A DNA stretch of 64,000 nt from Deinobacterium chartae (GTDB taxonomy: Bacteria > Deinococcota > Deinococci > Deinococcales > Deinococcaceae). A program made the translations under genes and the position numbers. The DNA lies in the NCBI RefSeq assembly GCF_014202645.1, contig NZ_JACHHG010000012.1, positions 1 to 64,000 of the forward strand. Direction: 5' to 3'. This document shows, piece after piece, positions 35,453 through 45,681 of this stretch; position 1 is the stretch's first letter; every line of letters starts with the position of its first letter. A model generated the notes under the pieces. That model was not told the origin of the DNA. It was given only the letters and a program-made list of their open reading frames with translations, and did not search any database.

Positions 35453-36475
35453 ATGAAGACGAAGACGACCGGTACGCTGGCCCTGACCCTGATCCTGGCT
35501 GCCTGCAGCTCCGGAGGCAACCCCAATCCGCCCCCGGATACCACGCCGCCCACGGTGCTGTCCATTGTCCCCGGAGACGGTACGACCGGCATCAACAAGA
35601 GCGCGGACGTCGTCGTGACCTTCAGCGAGAAGATGGATCAGGCCTCGGCGCAGGCAGCCTTCCAGAGCGCGAACCTGCCCGACGGAACCTTCTCGTGGAA
35701 CGCCGAGGGTACGGTCATGACCTATAACCCTAATGCGGACCTCGCCTACGGGCCGACCGGGACGAACTACAGCCTGAACATCACCACCGCTGCCAAGGAC
35801 CTGGCCGGAAACGCCCTGGCGGCCTCGGTGTCCTCGAGTTTCAGGACCTATCGTCAGGTCAGCAGCACCTTCAACAGCGTGACGGATCTCGACGGCTGGG
35901 TGCGGGAGGACGGGAATGTGAACACGGCGCTCGGCCTCAGCGGCCTGATGGTTGGAGACAGCGCAGCGGTTGACAACGCCTCCTACCGCAGTTTCTTGAC
36001 TTTTGACCTGAGCGGTCTGCCCGCTTCTCTCGAGGCGAGCAACATCGTCGAGGCCAAACTCGAGGTCTATCAGAACGACGTGGTTGGCACGCCCTACACC
36101 GATCTGGATGAGTGCTCGGGCGCACCGGTCCTCGTGTGCACCAACATCATGGTAGAGCACGTCAATTACGGCTCCAGCCTGACCGCTTCGGACTTCGATG
36201 CGGCTGCGCTGCTGTACGTCGGTCAGATCGGCTGCGCCACCATCATTGCCTGCGATGAGGTATCGCTGGGATACAAGACCCTGACCACCGGCGCGATGCG
36301 GGACGCTCTGGCCGACGACTGGACCAACCGCGCCGAGCGGGGCAACCGTGCGCAGTTCCGCCTGCGCTTCGCCAAACAGTCAGACTTCGATGGTGCCAGC
36401 GACATCGTTTACTTCAATGCCGCCGAGTCGGCCAGCAACAAACCCCGCCTGGTCCTGACCTACCTGCTGCCCTAG
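35453..36475 (+). CDS. secreted lipoprotein with SbsA-type Ig-like domain
   Basis: 340 residues; ATG follows GGAGGTGGG. Lipoprotein signal with lipobox LILAAC (Cys 18), then a Pro-rich linker (NPNPPPDTTPP). Residues about 32-130 form a bacterial Ig-like (Big_5/SbsA) domain: VLSIVPGDGTTGINKSADVV, then VTFSEKMDQ and AAKDLAGNALAASVSSSF. Residues 135-340 are a beta-rich domain resembling DNRLRE-type domains (YRSFLTFDLSGLPASLEASN, then IVEAKLEVYQND, ending ASNKPRLVLTYLLP). It is probably a surface carbohydrate- or matrix-binding protein. Confidence 0.82.
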   Translation: MKTKTTGTLALTLILAACSSGGNPNPPPDTTPPTVLSIVPGDGTTGINKSADVVVTFSEKMDQASAQAAFQSANLPDGTFSWNAEGTVMTYNPNADLAYGPTGTNYSLNITTAAKDLAGNALAASVSSSFRTYRQVSSTFNSVTDLDGWVREDGNVNTALGLSGLMVGDSAAVDNASYRSFLTFDLSGLPASLEASNIVEAKLEVYQNDVVGTPYTDLDECSGAPVLVCTNIMVEHVNYGSSLTASDFDAAALLYVGQIGCATIIACDEVSLGYKTLTTGAMRDALADDWTNRAERGNRAQFRLRFAKQSDFDGASDIVYFNAAESASNKPRLVLTYLLP

Positions 36476-36494
36476 CCGGTCTAGATCACCCGGC

Positions 36495-36523
36495 TTGACC
36501 CGGCTCGGCCCCCGCCGTATAGT
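36495..36523 (+). promoter_or_regulatory. promoter of the leuCDB attenuator leader
   Basis: -35 TTGACC (36495-36500), 17-base spacer, -10 TATAGT (36518-36523). The leader-peptide ATG follows only seven bases later, so transcription should start at or near that ATG. Confidence 0.85.
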
Positions 36524-36530
36524 GACCCAA

Positions 36531-36620
36531 ATGCCCCGAGTTTCTCCTCTGAATCCGCACCGCAGCCGCAAAGCCGTTCGCGGCGGTCTGCTACTAGTGC
36601 GCTCGGGGGAAAAGGGCTAA
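36531..36620 (+). CDS. leu operon leader peptide
   Basis: A 29-residue frame from ATG 36531 to TAA 36618-36620. It is rich in Arg, Pro and Ser and carries three consecutive leucines followed by valine (CTG CTA CTA GTG, 36588-36599). CTA is rare in this genome, where Leu is normally CTG or CTC, so the run is a good leucine-starvation sensor. There is no Shine-Dalgarno; the start appears to be at the 5' end of the transcript. A terminator lies 27 bases after the stop codon. Confidence 0.85.
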   Translation: MPRVSPLNPHRSRKAVRGGLLLVRSGEKG

Positions 36621-36676
36621 ACCCTTAGCGGCTTCGTATACCGTCCCCCGGAACCCGATCAGGTTCCGGGTTTTTT
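36604..36676 (+). promoter_or_regulatory. leuCDB attenuator (terminator and antiterminator)
   Basis: Terminator: CCCGGAACC (36647-36655), loop CGATCA, GGTTCCGGG (36662-36670), then TTTTTT. Antiterminator: CGGGGGA (36604-36610), just after the Leu codons, pairs with TCCCCCG (36644-36650), which overlaps the terminator's left arm. The two structures exclude each other. A ribosome stalled at the Leu codons should change which one forms, as in classical amino acid attenuation. Confidence 0.85.
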
Positions 36677-36697
36677 GTTACCTCGAGGAGGCACATC

Positions 36698-37981
<1,284 letters not shown>

Positions 37982-37993
37982 GAAACGAGTCGC

Positions 37994-38072
37994 CGGTTTT
38001 CAGCGCTAGGGCGAGGCTGAGCGCAGCCGCGCCGGATTCGGACCGACGCCTTGTAGGCCGCGCTGAAAACCG
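37994..38072 (+). repeat. inverted repeat between leuC and leuD
   Basis: CGGTTTTCAGCGC (37994-38006) and GCGCTGAAAACCG (38060-38072) pair perfectly over 13 bp with a 53-base inner region. It occupies most of the 151-base spacer between two genes that would otherwise be closely packed. Possible RNA processing, partial termination or an internal control element. Confidence 0.75.
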
Positions 38073-38132
38073 ACGACGGACCGAGAGCCAGCCCCCTCCC
38101 GCTTCCTCTTTCTCCTCCCGAAAGGAACTCGC

Positions 38133-39672
<1,540 letters not shown>

Positions 39673-39683
39673 CTGCCCGGGCC

Positions 39684-39740
39684 GGAGAGTTGGGTAACAG
39701 ACAAAAGAGATACGTCTTTTTGCCTGTTACCCAACTCTCC
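39684..39740 (+). terminator. hairpin ending leuCDB
   Basis: GGAGAGTTGGGTAACAG (39684-39700) pairs completely with 39724-39740. The inner bases can extend the stem imperfectly (ACAAAAGA with TCTTTTTG). A pyrimidine-rich CGCTTTCTTTT tract follows. Confidence 0.9.
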
Positions 39741-39762
39741 CGCTTTCTTTTATACTCCCGGT

Positions 39763-40158
39763 ATGGACTCGATCACCGCCCTGCGCGAGTACTGCGCGGC
39801 CAAGCCCGGTTCCGAGGAGACCTTTCCCTTCGGCCTCGACACGCTGGTGTGGAAGGTGGGCGGCAAGATGTACGCCCTGGCGAGCGTGACCGCCGAGCCG
39901 CTGAGCCTGAGCCTCAAGTGCGACCCCGAGCGGGCCCTCGAGCTGCGCGAGCAGTACGGGGCCATTACGGCGGGCTATCACCTGAACAAGCGGCACTGGA
40001 ACAGCCTCGAGGTGGATCGGCTTCCGCCCGCGCTGGTGCGCGAGCTGATCGACCACTCGTACGCGCTGGTCGTTAGGGGCCTGACCCGCGCCGAGCGTGA
40101 GCGGCTGGGCTGGCAGGCGAGCGCGCGCCCGGACCACCTGCGTGATGCGGACGTCTGA
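39763..40158 (+). CDS. MmcQ/YjbR-family protein
   Basis: 131 residues, compact and soluble. The family pattern is visible: REYCAAKPGSEETFPFG, VWKVGGKMYALA, LSLKCDPERALELREQYG, GYHLNKRHWNSLEVD, and a C-terminal DHSYALVVRGL. YjbR-like proteins have a CyaY-like fold and are annotated as DNA-binding, but their function is unclear. A TATACT box ends six bases before ATG 39763, so the mRNA is probably leaderless. Confidence 0.9.
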   Translation: MDSITALREYCAAKPGSEETFPFGLDTLVWKVGGKMYALASVTAEPLSLSLKCDPERALELREQYGAITAGYHLNKRHWNSLEVDRLPPALVRELIDHSYALVVRGLTRAERERLGWQASARPDHLRDADV

Positions 40159-40197
40159 CCCTTTGGCTTTGGGTCGCGCTGCTTTAAAGTAGGGGAC

Positions 40198-40626
40198 ATG
40201 TCGCACGAGGAAACGACCGCAGTCGCCCTGCCCGAAGCTTCCCCTGGCAAGAGAGGGGCCGCGCTGCGCTACGGTTGGCTGGCGCTGGGTTTCTTGTGCG
40301 TCGGGCTGGGCTTCGTGGGGGCCGTGCTGCCTCTGATGCCCTCCACGGTGTTTTTTGTGGCAGCGGCTTTCTGCTTTTCCCGCAGCAGCCCGCGTTTTCT
40401 GAACTGGCTGCTGAACCTGCCGGTCGCCGGTCCCCTGATCCGAGATTTCCGCGAGGGCCGCGGGATGCCGCTGAGTGCCAAGATCGTCGCGGTCAGCATG
40501 CTCAGCGTGGCGGTGGGCGGGAGCGCCCTGTTTGCCATTCCGGTGCTGGCCGGCAAGATCGGGGCCGCCGTGCTGGGCCTGATTGGCATCTGGGTCATCG
40601 TGTGGCGGGTGCCGACCCGCCGGTAG
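40198..40626 (+). CDS. YbaN/DUF454-family inner membrane protein
   Basis: 142 residues. Two N-terminal helices (LALGFLCVGLGFVGAVLPLM and a second reading PSTVFFVAAAFCFSRSS), the family motif FLNWLLNLPVAGPLIRDFRE, and two C-terminal helices. DUF454 proteins are small membrane proteins of unknown role. A TAAAGT box ends seven bases before the ATG. Confidence 0.88.
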   Translation: MSHEETTAVALPEASPGKRGAALRYGWLALGFLCVGLGFVGAVLPLMPSTVFFVAAAFCFSRSSPRFLNWLLNLPVAGPLIRDFREGRGMPLSAKIVAVSMLSVAVGGSALFAIPVLAGKIGAAVLGLIGIWVIVWRVPTRR

Positions 40627-40704
40627 CCGCTCAGGTGTTGCCCGAACCGGGAGCTTGGGGAGCAAGCCCGAGCAGCACCCGGTAGGTCTGCCTAAGCTTG
40701 GTCG

Positions 40705-41183
40705 GTGCTGATCCAAACCGAAGGCCTGCTGCTGCTGCCCACTTCCCTGAGGATCATCCGGACCCGCCTGGAGCGCCCCGACTTTCACGCTCGGATCGAG
40801 GTGGGCGGTGAAAGCTGGACCGTGCACTTTCCGCCCGAGTGGCCGGGCGACGCGCTTCGATCCCAGCGCCGAATCCTGGGGAGGAACGCTGATTCACCGG
40901 ACAGATGGGATTTAAGGGGCCCCCGGACCCCGCAGGACACCTCGAGCTGGGCTACGGCTTTAGCCCGGCCTGCCGGGGGCGCGGCTACGCTGCCGAGATG
41001 GTGCGGGCCCTGACCGTCTGGGCGCTGGTCCGGCCGGACGTGTGCACGGTGACGGCGCAGACCGCCGTGAACAATGCGGCGTCGCGGCGGGTGCTCGAGA
41101 AGGCCGGGTTCGTGCCGGTAGGGGAGTGCCCGGATTCCGAGGATGGCCCCCTGAGGGTGTGGGCCTGCCCCGGGTGCGACTAG
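40705..41183 (+). pseudogene. frameshifted GNAT acetyltransferase (RimJ-like)
   Basis: The reading from GTG 40705 gives a GNAT-like N-terminus (QTEGLLLLPTSLRIIRTRLE, then VHFPPEWPGDAL). Near 40855 the sense continues in a second frame (FDPSAESWGGTLIHR), and from about 40900 in a third (MGFKGPPDPAGHLELGYGF, then PACRGRGYAAEMVRALTVWA). The last part holds the acetyl-CoA loop CRGRGYA and the typical ending NNAASRRVLEKAGFVPVGE. In-frame stops separate the pieces, so the gene cannot make one intact enzyme. The promoter-like TAAGCT six bases before GTG remains. Confidence 0.75.
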
Positions 41184-42079
41184 GCCTCGAGGAGCGTGCG
41201 GCAGGCGACGCGCAGGTGCTGCAAGAAGGCGGCCACCAGCGGCAAGCGGGCCGCGTGCGGGGCCGCCATGACCCCCAGCGAGCGCCACAGCGGGGTGGGC
41301 AGCGGCCAGGTGCGCACCCCCGGGGGAAGCGGCTGGGCGGCCAGCGCAGGCAGGACGCCCACACCCATGCCGTGTGCCACCATCGACATCATCACCGAGT
41401 CCTCGGGAACCACGTAGGCAGGCTGTAGCGGATAGCCGTGCTGCTGGGCGTGCGGCAGGATGCGGCGCGCGCAGTCGGCGGCCCCCGCGATGAACGGGCG
41501 CCCCTGCACCTCGGGCCAGCCGGGGGCAGCATGGCGTGGTTCGTCGGGCCACAGCAGCAGGAATTCGTCGCGCAGCAGTTCCCAGCCGAGCAGTTCCGGC
41601 GCGGTGGGCAGCGAGGCCAGCCCCAGGTCGGCTTGGCCGCTCAGGACCAGGGTATCCACCTGTTCCGGGGTCCGGTCGATGTTGAGCAGTTCGAAGCGCA
41701 CCTGCGGGTGGCCTTGCCCGAAGGCGTGCATCAGCGGCGGCAGCAGCACGGTGGCGGCACTGCGGATCGAGGCGATGCGCAGCGTGCCGCGCAGCGTCCC
41801 GGCCTCGAGTTCCACCTCCTGCGCGGCCGCCTCGAGGGCTGCGAGCATCGCGCGGGCGTGCGAGGCCACCCGCTCGCCCAGCGAGGTGGGGCGGGCTCCC
41901 TGACGTCCCCGCTCGAGCAGGCGCGCGCCCAGGGCTCGCTCGAGCTCGGCCACCGCGTAGGACACGCTCGACTGGGTGACCTCGAGGCGCAGCGCCGCCT
42001 CGCCGAAGCTGCCCGCCTCGAGGACGGTCAGGAAAGCGCGCAGCTGAACCAGCGTGACCCGGGAGAGGTCGGGGGGCAT
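41180..42079 (-). CDS. LysR-family transcriptional regulator
   Basis: 299 residues. N-terminal helix-turn-helix (FLTVLEAGSFGEAALRLEVT, then QSSVSYAVAELERALG) and the substrate-binding domain from about residue 90 (LRIASIRSAATVLLPPLM). ATG 42079 is six bases from a TAGACT box. It converges on the broken acetyltransferase gene, overlapping its last four bases. Targets are not evident; the DeoR gene lies 24 bases upstream on the same strand. Confidence 0.92.
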   Translation of the reverse strand: MPPDLSRVTLVQLRAFLTVLEAGSFGEAALRLEVTQSSVSYAVAELERALGARLLERGRQGARPTSLGERVASHARAMLAALEAAAQEVELEAGTLRGTLRIASIRSAATVLLPPLMHAFGQGHPQVRFELLNIDRTPEQVDTLVLSGQADLGLASLPTAPELLGWELLRDEFLLLWPDEPRHAAPGWPEVQGRPFIAGAADCARRILPHAQQHGYPLQPAYVVPEDSVMMSMVAHGMGVGVLPALAAQPLPPGVRTWPLPTPLWRSLGVMAAPHAARLPLVAAFLQHLRVACRTLLEA

Positions 42080-42102
42080 GCGTTCAGTCTAGCCCGTTCG
42101 TT

Positions 42103-42858
42103 TCAGACGCGCAGGACCGGGATGCCCAGCCGTTCGAAGGCCTCGGTGGCCTGCGCGGGCACCGCCCGCTCGGTGATGATGCCGCTCAGCTCGGTGATGG
42201 GAGCGACCTGGTAGGGCGAGGCGGCGTTCAGTTTCTCGGCCGAGGCCAGGGCCACGGTCTCGGCGGCCTGTTCGCTGAGTGCGCGTTTGATGTGGGCTTC
42301 CTCGAGGTCCCCGGTGGTGAGCCCTGCTTGGGGGTGAAGGCCGGTCACCCCCAGGTAGTACAGGTCGGCGCGGACGCGGCGGATCGCCTCGAGGGCGGCC
42401 GAGCCCACGGCGACCACCGAGTGCTTGAACAGCCGCCCGCCGATCAGGATGACCTCGACGTGGCGGTGGTGGGCGAGTTCGACCGCCACGCTGGGGCTGT
42501 GGGTGACGATGGTCGCCTCGAGGTGCGGGGGCAGGTGGCGCGCGACCTGAATCGCGGTGGTTCCGCCGTCGAGCATCACGACCTGACCGGGCTGAATGCG
42601 CTCGGCGGCGGCGCGGCCGATGGCGACCTTGGCTTCGCCGGAGAGGGCCTGGCGTGCGGCGAAGTCCGCCACGGCGGGCGAGGCGGGCAGGGCTCCGCCG
42701 TGGACCCGCTGCAGCAGGCCTTCTTGGGCCAGTTCGCGCAGGTCGCGGCGGATGGTGTCCTCGGACAGGCCCAGTTCCTGGCTGAGGGTCTTGGCGACGA
42801 TCTGACCGTCGCGCCGGAGGGTGTCGAGTATGTACTGCTTGCGTTGGCTGCTGAGCAC
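42103..42858 (-). CDS. DeoR-family transcriptional regulator
   Basis: 251 residues from GTG 42858, with GGGAGG upstream. DeoR helix-turn-helix at residues 5-55 (KQYILDTLRRDGQIVAKTLS, then LSEDTIRRDLREL) and a C-terminal sugar-phosphate isomerase-like sensor domain (MLDGGTTAIQVARHL, ILIGGRLFKHS, YYLGVTGLHPQAGLTTGD, SAEKLN). Family members repress sugar-catabolism genes and respond to phosphosugars. It is divergent from the NudK-like gene, with paired direct repeats between them that are likely its operators. Confidence 0.93.
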   Translation of the reverse strand: MLSSQRKQYILDTLRRDGQIVAKTLSQELGLSEDTIRRDLRELAQEGLLQRVHGGALPASPAVADFAARQALSGEAKVAIGRAAAERIQPGQVVMLDGGTTAIQVARHLPPHLEATIVTHSPSVAVELAHHRHVEVILIGGRLFKHSVVAVGSAALEAIRRVRADLYYLGVTGLHPQAGLTTGDLEEAHIKRALSEQAAETVALASAEKLNAASPYQVAPITELSGIITERAVPAQATEAFERLGIPVLRV

Positions 42859-42894
42859 GGGGCCTCCCGCTCCAGCATAGCGCACCGGTGCGCG

Positions 42895-42938
42895 TTTGCA
42901 CGAATTTTCTTGACTTTGCACGAAATTGCCGATAGGGT
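42895..42938 (+). promoter_or_regulatory. promoter flanked by a direct-repeat operator, probably DeoR-controlled
   Basis: -35 TTGACT (42910-42915), 17-base spacer, -10 TAGGGT (42933-42938), reading towards the NUDIX gene. The 10-mer TTTGCACGAA occurs twice, at 42895-42904 and 42915-42924, exactly 20 bases apart (about two helical turns), on either side of the -35 box. Such tandem sites are typical for DeoR proteins. Confidence 0.8.
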
Positions 42939-42946
42939 GAGGGGGC

Positions 42947-42997
42947 AGGCCCAACCCTGCTGGGGCCGTGCAACCAGGCCCCAGCAGGGTTGGGCCT
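42947..42997 (+). promoter_or_regulatory. 21-bp perfect hairpin in the 5' leader of the NUDIX gene
   Basis: Left arm 42947-42967, loop GTGCAACCA, right arm 42977-42997; all 21 pairs match. It begins about nine bases after the -10 box, so it forms the very 5' end of the mRNA. The ribosome site (CGGGAGG) lies just outside it. There is no T-run, so it is more likely an mRNA-stabilising 5' structure than a terminator. Confidence 0.8.
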
Positions 42998-43010
42998 CGG
43001 GAGGCCCCGC

Positions 43011-43607
43011 ATGACCGACCGCGTCCGCGTGCACGACGTCCGACTGCTCTCCGACGACTGGTACGTCCTCAAGAAAACGACCTTCGACTACCGTCGCCGC
43101 GACGGCACCTGGCAGCGCCAGACCCGCGAAACCTACGACCGGGGCAACGGGGCTACCCTGCTGCTCTACGACCCCGCACGCCGCACGGTGGTGCTGACCC
43201 GCCAGTTTCGCTACCCCGCCTTCGTGAACGGCCACGACGGCCTGCTGATCGAAACCCCCGCCGGACTGCTCGACCGCGCCGAACCCGAAGAACGCATCCG
43301 CCTCGAGGTGGAAGAGGAGACCGGCTACCGCGTCGGCACTGTAAGGCCGGTGTTCGAGGCGTACATGAGCCCCGGCTCGGTCACCGAGAAACTGCATTTT
43401 TTTGTGGCCGAGTACGACCCGTCCTCGAAGGTCTCCCAAGGCGGCGGCGTAAGCGAGGAAGGCGAGGACATCGAGGTCCTCGAGCTCGAGTTCGAGGACG
43501 CCCTCGACCTGGTCGCGCGCGGTGAGATCGTAGACGCCAAGACCCTCCTGCTGCTGCAGTACGCCCGGCTGCACCTGTTTCCCGCGCTCGCAGAGGCCCC
43601 GCGATGA
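43011..43607 (+). CDS. NudK-like NUDIX hydrolase (nucleotide-sugar pyrophosphatase)
   Basis: 198 residues; ATG follows CGGGAGG. The NUDIX segment (GLLDRAEPEERIR, then LEVEEETGYRVG) is one residue short of the strict consensus and has Leu where Arg or Lys is usual; the shortening also occurs in NudK. Other NudK-like features are VLTRQFRYP, FEAYMSPGSVTEKLHFFVAE and GEDIEVLEL. NudK hydrolyses GDP-mannose and related sugar nucleotides. Control by the neighbouring DeoR regulator would link it to sugar metabolism. Confidence 0.9.
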   Translation: MTDRVRVHDVRLLSDDWYVLKKTTFDYRRRDGTWQRQTRETYDRGNGATLLLYDPARRTVVLTRQFRYPAFVNGHDGLLIETPAGLLDRAEPEERIRLEVEEETGYRVGTVRPVFEAYMSPGSVTEKLHFFVAEYDPSSKVSQGGGVSEEGEDIEVLELEFEDALDLVARGEIVDAKTLLLLQYARLHLFPALAEAPR

Positions 43608-43759
43608 CCCGGCCCCCCATGGTCCTGATCGCCGGACCCTGCCGCCGCGGCACCGGTGACGACCCGGAGAAGATGTCCCGCAACCTGCGCCGCCTCGAGG
43701 AAGCGCCGCGGGGAGCCGACGAGATCGAAGCGTTCGATGGAATGACCGGCCTGCCCTGA
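43604..43759 (+). pseudogene. internally deleted remnant of a DUF4406-like protein
   Basis: A 51-codon frame overlapping the NUDIX stop as ATGA. The N-terminus MVLIAGPCRRGTGDDPEKMS, followed by NLRRLEEA, looks like the start of DUF4406 or nucleoside-deoxyribosyltransferase-like proteins, which are normally about 130 residues. The next residues PRGADEIEAFDG look like the far C-terminal part of the same family (SRGAD motif). The middle, holding most of the fold, is missing, so this is best read as an in-frame internal deletion. It may be translated but is unlikely to be active. Confidence 0.55.
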
Positions 43760-43828
43760 AGCTTTCGTTTGTACGCGGCCCAGACGGCCTTTATCCTGAA
43801 GCATGTCCGGACCCTCGAGGAACTCGGT

Positions 43829-44731
43829 ATGACGCCGCGCGATCTGCTGCTGGCCCTGCTCGTCGTCGCCATCTGGGGCGTGAACTTCGTGGTCATCAAG
43901 GTTGGGCTGCACGACGTGCCGCCGCTGCTGCTGGTCGCCCTGCGCTTTGTGCTGGCCGCGCTGCCTGCCGTCTTCTTCGTGCGGCGCCCCCCGATGCCGT
44001 TTCGCTACATCGTCGGCTATGGCCTGGTGCTGGGGGTGGCGCACTTCGGGCTGCTGTTCTGGGGCCTGCAAAACGGCGTGTCGGCCGGAATGGGCTCGCT
44101 GGTGCTGCAGTTGCAGGCTTTCTTTACTGCCCTGCTGGGGCTCACCCTGCTGCGCGAAAAGGTCTTGCCCCGTCAGTGGCTGGGAATGGCGATCGCCTTC
44201 GCGGGCATCGCGGTCATCGCCACCATCCGCGACGAATCGGTGCAGCCGCTGGGACTGGCGGTCCTGGTCCTGTCGGCCGCCATGTGGGGCGCGGCCAACA
44301 TCATCTCCAAGCGCGCCGGGCAGATCGCGCGCTTCGACATGCTCTCGTTCGTGGTCTGGACCAGCCTGATTCCGCCCCTGCCGCTGCTGGGCCTGTCGCT
44401 GGCCCTCGAGGGACCGGAGCGCATCGTGCAGGCCCTGACCCAGCTCACGCCCAGCGCGCTCGGGGCTGCTTTGTACATCGCCTACCTGTCCACCCTGCTG
44501 GGCTTTGGGGTGTGGACCTGGCTGCTGAGCCGCTACCCGGCCAGCAGCGTAGCGCCGCTCTCGCTGCTCGTTCCGGTGTTCGGCATGAGCAGTTCGGCGC
44601 TGCTGCTCGGCGAGTCGTTCGGGCCGTACAAGCTGCTGGGGGCCGCGCTGGTGGTGGTGGGGCTGCTGGTCAACGTTTTCGGAGACCGGCTGCGCCCGCT
44701 CCGCCTGCGCCCGGCGCCGCAGGGCGACTGA
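43829..44731 (+). CDS. EamA/DMT-family transporter
   Basis: 300 residues from ATG 43829 (GAGGAA upstream). Ten membrane helices in two EamA repeats. The first begins LLLALLVVAIWGVNFVVIKV, with LRFVLAALPAVFFVRR. The second has LSAAMWGAANIISKRAG and the ending VPVFGMSSSALLLGESF, then GPYKLLGAALVVVGLL. DMT proteins usually export amino acids or other metabolites; the family's YdeD/EamA branch exports cysteine derivatives. Substrate unknown. Confidence 0.88.
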   Translation: MTPRDLLLALLVVAIWGVNFVVIKVGLHDVPPLLLVALRFVLAALPAVFFVRRPPMPFRYIVGYGLVLGVAHFGLLFWGLQNGVSAGMGSLVLQLQAFFTALLGLTLLREKVLPRQWLGMAIAFAGIAVIATIRDESVQPLGLAVLVLSAAMWGAANIISKRAGQIARFDMLSFVVWTSLIPPLPLLGLSLALEGPERIVQALTQLTPSALGAALYIAYLSTLLGFGVWTWLLSRYPASSVAPLSLLVPVFGMSSSALLLGESFGPYKLLGAALVVVGLLVNVFGDRLRPLRLRPAPQGD

Positions 44732-44789
44732 GCCGGGGCAGCCGGCCGGTCAGGGGTGCTCTGCCCGGTTCGGTGGTCGCCGCCCGGCT

Positions 44790-45545
44790 TCAGGCCGCGC
44801 GCACGGCCTCGAGGCGCAGGCGCACGTAGTCGGCGGTCCAGCGGCCGTCGGCGTACATGTTGGGCCGCAGCCGCTCGACCGTGTCCGCGAAGATCAGCTG
44901 TGCTTCCTCGCGCGGCAGGCCCGATACGAACGAGCCCGCGAACATGTGCAGCCAGTCGAGCAGGGCGTTTTCGCCCTCGAGGACCGTGGGGCGCTCGAAC
45001 AGCACCGCTCCGGTGACCCTCAGACCGTAGCGTTCCAGCAGCGCCGAGTATTCGCCCAGGCTGGGAAAGAACCACGGGTTGAGCCGCTTGCGGTCGGCGT
45101 GTCCGGACACCTCCAGCGAAGCCTCCAGGGCCCGCACCAGGCTGGCGATGTTGCCGCGCCCGCCCAGCTCGGCCACGAAACGCCCGCCGGGTTTGAGGGC
45201 CGCCGCGACCCGCGCGATCACCTGCTCGGGCGGGCGGATCCAGTGCAGGGCCGCGTTGGAGAACACCGCGTCCACCGGCCGCTCGAGGTGGAACCGGGTC
45301 GCGTCGGCCACCCGGAACTCGAGGTCGGGGTACAACGCGCGGGCTTTTTCGATCATCTCGGGCGAGCGGTCCACGCCCAGCACGTGCGCACCGAACTGCG
45401 CGATCTTCGAGGCCAACTGTCCGGTGCCACAGCCCAGATCCAGCACCCGCTCGCCCGGTTGCGGACGCAGCCGTTCGATCAGGCTTTCGCCGTGATGGAA
45501 AACAAAGGCGTGGCGGTCGGTATAAAGATTGGCGTCCCAGGTCAT
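44790..45545 (-). CDS. class I SAM-dependent methyltransferase (trans-aconitate-methyltransferase-like)
   Basis: 251 residues; ATG 45545 follows GGAGGAG. SAM-binding motif VLDLGCGTGQLASKIA, acidic residue in VLGVDRSPEMI, then VADATRFH and the post-motif SNAALHWIRPPEQVI. Together with the C-terminal ALLDWLHMFAGSFV this pattern resembles trans-aconitate 2-methyltransferase and related small-acid methyltransferases. Substrate not certain. Transcribed on its own, convergent with the EamA gene. Confidence 0.85.
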   Translation of the reverse strand: MTWDANLYTDRHAFVFHHGESLIERLRPQPGERVLDLGCGTGQLASKIAQFGAHVLGVDRSPEMIEKARALYPDLEFRVADATRFHLERPVDAVFSNAALHWIRPPEQVIARVAAALKPGGRFVAELGGRGNIASLVRALEASLEVSGHADRKRLNPWFFPSLGEYSALLERYGLRVTGAVLFERPTVLEGENALLDWLHMFAGSFVSGLPREEAQLIFADTVERLRPNMYADGRWTADYVRLRLEAVRAA

Positions 45546-45630
45546 GGCTCCTCCGAGAAGGACAAAGGAAAAAAGGACAGAGTTAGAGTGACAGCTGTTA
45601 ACCCATGTTACCGCTTCTGTCGCTGATTAA

Positions 45631-45674
45631 AGGTGAAGGAAAAACGAAACGGTTGTCCTTTTTTCCTTTCACCT
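45631..45674 (-). terminator. terminator of ilvD
   Basis: AGGTGAAGGAAAAA (45631-45644) against TTTTTTCCTTTCACCT (45659-45674), with a one-base bulge. On the minus strand the structure ends in TTTTTCCTTCACC. The arm sequence is shared with the inverted repeat upstream of ilvD. Confidence 0.65.
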
Positions 45675-45681
45675 ACGGGGG

